Source of the DNA: Microglena sp. YARC
Taxonomy: Eukaryota; Chlorophyta; Chlorophyceae; Chlamydomonadales; Chlamydomonadaceae
Assembly (NCBI GenBank): GCA_022414725.1
Contig: CM039465.1
Span: 46,758,495 to 46,822,494 of the forward strand
Direction of reading: 5' to 3'
Length of the DNA stretch: 64,000 nt
Numbering within the stretch: position 1 is the stretch's first letter; every line of letters begins with the position of its first letter. Positions 38,661-48,300 of the stretch are shown piece after piece. Under the pieces are notes generated by a model that saw nothing but the letters and a program-made list of their open reading frames with translations, did no database searches and had not been told where the DNA came from. Made by a program: the position numbers and the translations under genes.

Positions 38661-41030
38661 AAAGTGACGTATGACGTCATGCGCCATCTATCTGGAGGAG
38701 TGACGAGGTGACAGATCACCAAGGGTCGTCACCCTTGGCCGCGTAGGGTATGCAGAGTCATCCCACGACCTGCTCCCCCCCACCTAGACATCAAGTCCGA
38801 GTGAGTTCCTACACAAATTGGATGCTGCTGCTGCTATTATTCGCAGAAATCCTAAGTCGCGAAAAAAGCTCGCTCCGAGATTCCGGGAAGTTTCCAAGGG
38901 GCGGTTAGCAAGGAGAGCATGGAGACATGGCCAGTATTGAGTGCGGGAGTCGAGGACATATGCGATTAATTGAAGCTGTAGGGGAGAATCGAGTGTGAAC
39001 GCAGTCCTAAGAACTGGGGCCAACGACGTGTTACATTGCATTCGATTGTCATCGGCAGGCCATTGTTGGCCCTAAACAAGCCCGCTCCGCGACAAGCGGG
39101 GGGGATCTCCCAACCAATCCTCAATAACTAGGTAAAGGGTACAAGCAAGAAAGCAAAGAAGGAGACAATTCATGGTACGTTACACTCCCTGGTTTAAGTG
39201 GGGGTCGCACGGGAGGACGGATTGTTTTCTGCAGACGGGTAGAAGCCTTAAGGCGCAAAGAAGCATGCAACAATTCCGTATATCCGATACTTCGCCGGAT
39301 CAACAACTGACAGATCAACCAGCTAAAAAGTGTCATCTCGCTTAGGTGTGCTCGACAATTATGTTGCTGGGGTGCACTGCCGCAAATGCAGCATCGCGAG
39401 CAAAGAATCCCACAATGCCGTACACAGGCATGCTACCAATTCGGAGCAAGGTGCTGGGGTCGTAACTCAATGATCAAACTCACCACGAGCAACACTGGGT
39501 CGACCATGAGCTCGAAAGTGATCGGGTCCCTAAAGTCCAGTGGGACATCAATAAGAGCTGGGGCCTGCGATTCCATTTGGCCCCCTAGTTATTTCGAGTC
39601 AGACAATTGCGAGAATTGACACGTCCAGCCTCTGGACTATGGCTAACTGCAGTTTCGGAATGACGATTGAAGGTATTGAAGATGCTCTGCCCAAGCACGC
39701 GCAGCAGAAGTACCCGGGCACGCTACAATCGGCAGAGACAAGCTTCAGGTTGCAGAATAGTTACAATGATGGAAACTGAGCGGAGACTGAAAAAAAACTG
39801 GACATAGAGACGGTACTGTGCAGCGATTAGCGTTGATTCCTGGGGCCCCTAGTTGAGTCAGTTGCACGAAGTTCGGTTGGCTTGGCTCAGTTGAGTCATC
39901 AGCTGAGTCATCATTCGATGGTGGTCGCTGACCAGCGCGCTGGTCGGCTGTAGCCGCGGCTGTCGGCTTGTTGTCCCATGTCCCTTCCTCGCGACAGCAC
40001 AAGCCGCACAAGCCTAGTCGGCCCTAATACAGTTCGTTCGTTACCACCCCCGTAGCTCGCTTTATATATGAGTCCGCGATAATGACCCTCCACACGTATC
40101 CCTTTTCGCGTTACTTTGTTTCTCGCTGTCGCAATTTCCACGAAGCCCTTTTTGCGCTCCTCTCCCCTGCGCGTGACTTAACTCGACAACATTTAGAGTA
40201 ATTATCATCATCACCATGCTTTCATAATTTCAGCCAATACCGTATCATCTCTCCTCTCAGAGGTGCGCTGGCTTGTATCTATTGGTCAACCTAGCTTGCT
40301 GCCTTTTTTGCGCCGCGCGGGACCCCTTCGCAAATGAAGGCTAAAATCCATTCTCCCATTCTTCCTGCGCTTCGCAGGAGCGATCCCTCGCTCATGCCGG
40401 AGCTTCCCGTGCCATCAGATGTAGGGTTCCTCAAAGTCCGCAGCCTGCTCTGGTTATCGCAACTTCCATCAGCTGCTATATGCTATTTACATTGTCATTA
40501 TGTCATTATTAGCCTCTGACGGGACCTCACCTTGCACTAGTATTTTCGACCATTTGAGAGAGGCTATTTGCGCAGTGCTGGCTTTCCACTTCTTCACATT
40601 TCTCCGGATTTCTACAATGCTTATATTTGTCGTGAAGATATCCAGATTATTATGCTCTTATTCCTTTAAAGATACGCTCGAGTTTACTGAGTTTTTTTTA
40701 ATCTTAAGGGCTTGGTGGAGGGTGGGGTGGGGAGCAGTCAGGGCGGTGTCCTTGAGGCTGTGAATAGGCTGGCTAGATCTTCAGCAAAGGACCCTTGTGA
40801 GTGTAGGCGTCGCAGGCTGGGCATGGTTGCATGGATTGTTTTGACGTGTGTTAGCCGAGGAATTGGGGAGGTGACCAATGCAATGCAATGTCCAGAGGGA
40901 GCGTACAGTTTTGTGGTGGTGGAGAGGATGGGGCTCCACTGGGTTGGGCTTAGGGGAGGAAATCTGTGTTGACACGATAGTGCCTACTACCTACTCTGGG
41001 GTGGGGGGATGGGGGTGGGGGTAATTAGCT
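38661..41030. other. Unassigned complex sequence
   Basis: Mostly non-repetitive, unlike its surroundings. Short ORFs on both strands do not resemble proteins. 40712-40972 (plus) is open for 86 codons with moderately protein-like content but no splice or family support. GTCGTCACCCTTGG near 38725 makes a small inverted repeat. Upstream exons of the U-box gene could lie here unseen. Confidence 0.4.
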
Positions 41031-41458
41031 GGGGCAAGTGCCAACAGGGGGGGGGGGGGGGGGCAAATGAACAGGGGCAAATGCCAACTCTCCTGCCACC
41101 CATCTTGAACTGGAACTTATTGGCAGAGTGAGCTATTTCAAAAACAAATAGGATTTCGCAGGGATTTCACAATTTCTACTTGTGCAACATGCAATTGATT
41201 AGAGCTCTCAGAGGCACTTCAGAGTATGAGCATGGATACAGTCACTCACCGCAAGTTCATCGTTTCACATCTCGCACATAGTTTTTGGAAGGTCTAAAAC
41301 GTTGGAAATCACATCTCAGGCACTAGGTAAGTGCCCACCCACAGGCATCATTCCCCATAAAACATGAACGGCAGAATATGTATAAATAGTGTGTTTATGT
41401 GACCACGTTAAATGAGATGAAATGTCGATTCAGAAAGATTATAAAAAGTAGCCTCTTT
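41031..41458. other. Unassigned; poly-G tract at 41048-41063
   Basis: No genes or family repeats recognised. Confidence 0.4.
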
Positions 41459-41660
41459 AGCGATTACAATGGTCTAGTGGTAGACCAGATTGCTAAGGAA
41501 CGAAGAGTCGAGGGTTCGACTCCCCCTTCGGTCGCTCTTGACGTTGCAGGTCGTCGTCAACCGCGATGGTAGATTGTCCAGTTGAGGTAGGAGACCGCTC
41601 CCTACCCGCGTACGACGGGCTCCCTTAACACAACGCCCCACCAGGCGTTATCATTACCTT
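41459..41660 (+). mobile_element. tRNA-derived SINE (family S), copy 3
   Basis: The most tRNA-like copy. 5' GCGATTACAATGGTCTAGTGG contains the A box, then GGGTTCGACTCCCCC (perfect B box), and CGGTCGC can pair with the 5' GCGATTA through G-U pairs with one mismatch. The body and CCACCAGGCGTTATCATTAC end match copies at 9704 and 13091. Confidence 0.9.
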
Positions 41661-42145
41661 ATAAAAAGTGGGGGGTCCAGAGAGACTCTAGAAAGTGTGG
41701 ACTCCACACAGATTGATAACATACTCCAGAAATTGTCCAATAGCGAGGTTTTTCTCTGGTTTCCACGGGTATCGCATGGGGGACTTGGACTCGGAAGATG
41801 GTCAGGCCCCCTAGGTAAATAAATAAATAATTGACCAGCACCCAGACAGGGAGACAAACGGCTAATTCAAGATAGGTGGAGGATGCCAGGGTAGTTTTGA
41901 GGGGGGAAACGATATCTTTATGTCACACCATGGTGCTCTTCATAGCCTTTGGGTTGCAACTAGCAGCTTTTGGGGCCCCCAAAAGCAGCAAGCCCAACAG
42001 GCTCTAACGTAGCATCCCCCAAACATGAAGGTGCATAATGCATTAATGCAGCACTTGCACTACATGTAGCACCTTGGCCGACGCTATGAACCAAAAGGAA
42101 TGTTCACATCCCATAGCATATACAGCTGCGTTTATATCCCACTGC
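41661..42145. other. Presumed 3' flank/3'UTR of the PP2A-A gene
   Basis: No repeats of note. The minus strand immediately below 42146 should hold the PP2A-A 3'UTR. No clear polyadenylation signal was recognised. 41655-41700 and 41820-41830 are unassigned. Confidence 0.4.
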
Positions 42146-42328
42146 TCAAGCAGCAGCCTTGCCATCGCACGTAAAGAGAGCTTGCCTTGCATAAAAGCGC
42201 ACATCGATATCTTGGTCCTCGCTGAGGTCTACCAGGCAAGGCCGTATTGCGTGCTCTACTACTTTACGGTCCAACAGGGGTACCAGCTTCTCCAACATCT
42301 TGGCCACGTTGAACTTCACGTTGGGCAC
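42146..42328 (-). CDS. PP2A-A exon 9 (residues 527-586, stop)
   Basis: The acceptor CATATAG precedes 42328. It encodes [20 protein letters not shown], the last HEAT repeat with [18 protein letters not shown], and ends K-A-A-A-TGA. This matches the C-terminal repeat that contacts the catalytic subunit. Confidence 0.92.
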   Translation of the reverse strand: MPNVKFNVAKMLEKLVPLLDRKVVEHAIRPCLVDLSEDQDIDVRFYARQALFTCDGKAAA

Positions 42329-45300
42329 CTATATGGGCGTGGGAGTAGATATGGGAGTAGGTGTGGGTGTGCGCGCTGGTGTGGGAGCAGGTGCGGGGCA
42401 CAACACAACACAGCACAACACAAAAGAACAACACAACCATACACACAATATGAAACATGAACTCAACACACATACAAACAATATACTACAAGGACTTCAC
42501 ACACATACAAACAATATAACACATGAACTACACATACATATACACATAAATACTACTACTTCTACTACTACTACATACTACACATACATAAGCATATACA
42601 CATACAAACAAACACAAGAGTGTCGCTTAACCCTAAAAACCCCTAAACTCAACACACATACAAACAAACAAACACAATAGTGTCACTGGTTTGTGTAGCG
42701 AGACCCATCTCCTGGGGTGAAAGTTCTTTCACAACTAAAAAAAAGAGCTTACCTTGTCCTTGGCAGCATTGATGATGACGGGCAGCATGTTGGTCATCAA
42801 CACGTCACGTGAAACGATGGAGGAGAGGGCGGAGATGGCTTGCAGTACAGTCATGCGGTACAAGTAGTGGGGGTTCTTCATCATGGCCAGGACTGGCGGT
42901 ACAAGGTGATCCCGAGACCACTCGGGGCCAAACTCAGCGGCGATCTTCTTCAGAGTCTCAGTGGCGGCAACGCGGATGGAGGCCACCTGGTCCTCTAAGC
43001 ACTTCATGTATTGGGGCCCAAGCTTCTCCTGTGTGGGGAGGGTGTGGGGGGAATGGTGAGTGTTGTTGTTGGTGGGGGGTTGTTTATGGTGGTGTGTGTG
43101 TTTGTGTGTGGGGGGGGCATTGGTGTGTGTGTGGTGTTTGGGGGGAGGCATGTGTGTGCATAGAATAATGTGTGTAATTTATAGTCTGTTTTGATGCATT
43201 ATCCAGGAGTTTCGACAAATGGCTCAATCGTAAAGCTCAAAGAAACAAGAAAGCGCGGGGTTCGAATCCCTACGGGTGCGCTTGAGTGTTCGCGGTCTCT
43301 GTCAACCGCCATGGTAGCTTTGTCCAGGTAAACTATTAGCCCGTTCTGTACCGCTGTAAGACGGGGCTCCCTTAATACCACGCATGACACCCACCTGGCA
43401 GAAGCCAGGCTGATAGGCGTTGTACAAAATAAATGTGATACACACCTGGAAGAAGCTAGCACCTAGCTGTGCAGCCAGGAGGGGAATGTGCTCCACAATT
43501 GCCAAACTCACAAGCCAGCCCATGTAATATAACCAAGCCAAGCCAAACTACGCATGACACCCACCTGGCAGAAGCCAGGCTGATAGGCGTTGTACAAAAT
43601 AAATGTGATACACACCTGGAAGAAGCTAGCACCTAGTTGTGCAGCTAGGAGGGGAATGTGCTCCACGATTGCCAACCTCACGCGCCAGTGCTTGTCCTCC
43701 GCCAGCTCCTCGATGGCAGGCAGAAGACTCTGGGCCAACAGGTCGATTCCGATCACTTGGTTCACCTGGGGTGGGGTGGGTGCGGTGGTGGGTGTGTGGG
43801 CGATGGTGTGGGTCGATGGTGTGTGGGGCATGGTGTGTGTCGGATGGTGTGTGGGGGATAGTGTGTGGGGGATAGTGTGTGGGGGATAGTGCGGGGGGGA
43901 TAGTGTGGGGGGGATGGGGTGGACAGAGCCTGCCGCAGTCGAAAAACGTATTTTGGAAAAATGAAATATGCAGGCCTGTTTTTCACGTCTACCCTCACAA
44001 GTCCCTGTTGTAGCAGGTTGTGGAATGTACTGTACAGGAAAAAGGGCAGTATAAAGCCCCAAATCACTGATTAATTGCACGTTTGGGATGTTTGAGGAGT
44101 CCCCAATTATATTCACATCTGCACAGCCTCAATTGCATCATTTTGGGTCACAGTTTTTGAAGCGTTGGAAGCAGAACCACTTTTCAAATATTGTCAACAA
44201 ATCAAATTTCACAACCTATCTCCAATAGGGCATTAGTACTAGAACGCCTCAATAATCAATGTGGTGATTCAAAGCCGTACATGACATTAACTCCTCGGAA
44301 TCAAACTCTGAGTACGTCGTATTGTATGCGAATGTGTCAGCTAGGTGCGCAGGTTATTTCTGTAGGGCAAGCAGCCCGGCCCTGGAGGCCGGGCTGATGG
44401 CAGTACACGAGATGTACAAAAAAGCTTGAATCTACTTCATCGAGATCGCTGGAGCTAAGGCAAACGAAATTTCCGCGTGAGGAAAGAAATATCGAACCCC
44501 TACCACAAGGTCAGAAGCTGCGCTTCAGTCTTGGCCTCGGAATTTACTGGAATATCAGTACAATTCGAAAATCCACCTCTCACTGTACCAATCCCACCTC
44601 CCAACTTTTGGAATACGTACGGCTCAAGGATATTTATTTCCACTATATATAGCAATCGCTAGTTTTGACCCCGTTTTAGCGAAATTATCGCTATAAAAAA
44701 GTAAAAACAAAAGTTTTGTTTTTGCCCTCAATGGCCCTGAAAGCTACAGAAAGCACTTAAACGCTGTCCCTGGAGGAGGCCTAAAACCATTAAGCTAGAA
44801 GAAACCCACTTTCAGATTTGAAAAAAATCACTGGTACGGCTGTCCTTTTGTCCCGAATTTCCGGTCGTTTTGGGGATTAGGCACTTCCGGAGATAATCCA
44901 CTATCAAATAGGGTGTTTTGGGGATAAGGCACTTCAAAAGATAATCAAATTCTATCAAACATAAAAAACATAAAAACTGTAATTAACTGTCATAAACCAT
45001 TCACCTGGTCTAGCTTGCTGATCACATTCAGCCTCACGTCGGGGTAGACGTCCTTGAGGAGGGTGAGGAAGACGGGTACAAGGTGGTCGATGGTGGCCTG
45101 GGGGAAGAGGAGAGGGAGGGTGTTAGTGGCGTTGGGGGGTGGGGTGGGGTGGGGTGGGGGGTGAAGGAGTGCAATTGGTAGTGCTTGGGAGTTGTGTGTG
45201 TGTTTGTGTATGTGTGTTGGGGGGGGGGAGGAGGGGGAGGGTGTTAGTGGTGTTGGGAGGGGGGGGGGGGGCGCGGAGGGTGTACAATTGGCAGTGCTTG

Positions 45301-48300
45301 GGAGGTGCGTGTGTGTTTGGGTGTGTGTGTGTGCGTTGGGGGGGGGGGAGAGGAGGGGGAGGGTGTTAGCGGCGTTGGGTTGGGGGGGCGAAGGAGTGCA
45401 GTTGGTAGTGCTTGGGAGTTGTGTGTGTGTTTGGGATGTTTTTGGGTGTGTGTGTGGGGGGGGGAGGAGGGGGAGGGTGTTAGCGGTGTTGGGGGGACTA
45501 GGAAGGTGTACAATTGTGAGTGCTTGTGAGGAGTGTGTGTGTTTAGAGGTGTGTTTGGGGGTGGGGTGGGGTGGGGCGGAGAGTGTGCTCCCAAGCAAGC
45601 GAACGCATAAAACTATGTAAGTCACTCCATAACTTCACACCTGCTTGCCCGGCACAGGTGTTAGCTCCTTCACCAACCCACCAACTCGCACACCAACTCA
45701 TCTGCACAGGGCTTCCTATGACAGCACCACACATTCTATATGTAAGCCACCCACCCGTTGACCAGCCAGCATATTCTCACCTGCTTGCCGAGCACTGGTG
45801 CCAGCTCCATCACCACCCCAGCCAGAGCTGCGCGCACAAACTGCGAGCTGTCATTGGAGAGGTCGCAAACGCAGGGGATGATGAGGGCTATGATCTGGTT
45901 GGGCGCAAGCATGCGGCAGAAGGAGGACACCTTGGCGGCGGCGGCCACGCGCACCTCAGCCTCGCTGTCTCGAAGGAGCTTCACGAAAGCGGGAGTGAGC
46001 TCGGTCCTAAATAGGGGTAGGGGGGGGGCAGGTTGGTTGGGTTGAATTGGGTCAGGCAGGGTTAGATGGCCATGATCTGGAGCAGCACAAGCATGCGACC
46101 AAGGGAGATGAGGCAGGGTGGGGTGGGGTGGGTGGGGTGGGGGGGGGGAGGTTGGTTGGGTTGAATTGGGTCAGTCAGGGTAAGGTCGGCCATGATCTGG
46201 TGCGGCACAAGCTTGCGACCAAGGGAGATGAGGTAGGGGGGGTAGGGGGGGGGCAGGTTGGTTGGTTGAATTGGGTCAGTCAGGGCAAGGTCGGCCATGA
46301 TCTGGAGCGGCACAAGCATGCGACCAAGGGAGATGAGGTAGGGGGGTAGGGGGGGGCAGGTTGGTTGGGTTGAATTGGGTCAGGCAGGGTTAGATGGCCA
46401 TGATCTGGAGCGGCACAAGCTTGCCACCAAGGGAGATGAGGTAGGGGGGGGCAGGTTGGTTGGGTTGAATTGGGTCAGTCAGGGTAAGGTCGGCCATGAT
46501 CTGGTGCGGCACAAGCTTGCGACAGAGGGAGTTGAGGCAGGGGGAGGTGGTGGTGGTGGTGGTGGTGGGGGGGGGGGGGGGGGGAGGTTGGTTGGGTTTA
46601 AGTGGGTCAGGCAGGGTTAGGTTGGGACATGATCTGGTGCGGCACAAGCATGCGGCAGAAGGAGAGCACCTTGCCGTCTAAGGAGTTTCACAAAAGCGGG
46701 AGGGAGTTTGGTCCTGAATAGGGGTAGGGGGCATTGGGTTAGGTTGAATTGGGTTAGGTTGAATTGGGTCAAGCAGGATCAGGTCGGGCCGTGATCAGGT
46801 GCGGTACAAGCATGCGGCAGAAGGATATGAGCTTGGCGGCGGCGACCATTCACACCGCAGCCTCGCTGTCTCCAAGGAGCTTCATAAAAGCGGGAGTGAA
46901 TTTAGTCCTGGATAGGAATGGATTGGATGGGTTGGGTTTGGTAGGGCCTGGGTAAGGTAGGGGGGGTTGGGTAGAAGGAAGGGGTGGGGCTGGGTTGGGA
47001 TTGAGTTGCGGAAGGGTTGGGCTCGGGTTCAGCTGGGCAGGGTTGGATTGCGTTGGGCGGTCTGTCTTGGCGGCGGCGGCCACTCACACCTCAGCCTTGC
47101 TGTTGCTTCACGGAAGGGGAAGTGAGTTAGGTCCTGAATGGTGGTAGTGGGTGGGGGTGGGGGGTAGCAGGTACGGGTTGGGCTTGGGTTGGAATGGTTG
47201 AATTCAGCTTGGGTTGAGAAGGGTTTGTTTTGTTGGGTCGGTTATGGGGAGGGCTTAGCTTGATTTGTTTTAAACACAGACACCACCAACCTGAATATCT
47301 CAGTGCCCAATGCCTTCCACAGCTGCACCGGCTGGTTGGCCTTACTGCAGCTAACATGCCACGACTTGTCAGCCGCAAGCTTTGGCACCTTGGACAGAAG
47401 CAGCAGGGCGGAACCTCACCCTACACCAACCCCACACTCCACCACCACACATACACCTGCCGCAAACTTCGGCACCAGCTGCAACAACCCTCCCAAGTAC
47501 CAAAAACACCATCACCGGCACCAAAGCAGTACACAAACCTGGATCCCCCACTCCCCACTCCACCCCCACACCAGCGTTATACCAGCCGCAAACTTCGGCA
47601 CCAGCTGCAACGACCCTCCAAAGTACCAATAACACCATCACCGGCACCAAAGCAGTACACAAACCTGGATCCCCCATCCCACACTCCACCCCCACACCAA
47701 CATCATACCAGCCGCAACCTTCAGCACCAGCAGCAACGACCCTCCCAAGTACCAATAACACCATCACCGGCACCAAAACAGTACACAAACCTGGATCCCC
47801 CACCCCACACTCCACCCCCACACCAACATCATACCAGCCGCAACCTTCGGCACCAGCAGCAAAAGCCAGCCTAAGAACCAATAACACCATCACTACCCCA
47901 CACTCTATCACCACACCAACCTGGAGATCTCAGGGCCCAAGGCCTCGCACAACTGCACCAGCTGGTTGGCCACACTGTAGCGCACACGCCACGACTTGTC
48001 AGAAACCAACTTTGGCACCATAGGGAACAGCTGCAGGGAGAAACCTGACCCAAACACACACACATAAACACACTGACCCCAAAACCACCCCACACTCTAC
48101 CACCACACCAACCTGGAGATCTCAGGGCCCAAGGCCTCACACAGCTGCACCAGCTGGTTGGCCACATTGTAGCGCACACGCCACGACTTGTCAGCCGCAA
48201 ACTTCTGCACGACAGGCAGCAGCTGTAAAGCAGCATCGTCTTTGCTCAAAGCCTGAGCAAAGGTTCCGCAGCTCTCCACCGCCAACAGACGCACCGAGTC

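Noticed and set aside
38784..40141. Several 70-90 codon ORFs on both strands
   Set aside because: No recognisable motifs, overlapping on both strands, and of the size expected by chance.
40712..40972. Plus-strand 86-codon ORF
   Set aside because: Composition is fairly protein-like but there is no homology, no splice sites and no second copy. Left as unassigned.
41459..41535. Functional tRNA gene
   Set aside because: Good A and B boxes, but the anticodon stem is poor, the acceptor stem has a mismatch, and the same sequence with a 130-bp body recurs as a SINE.
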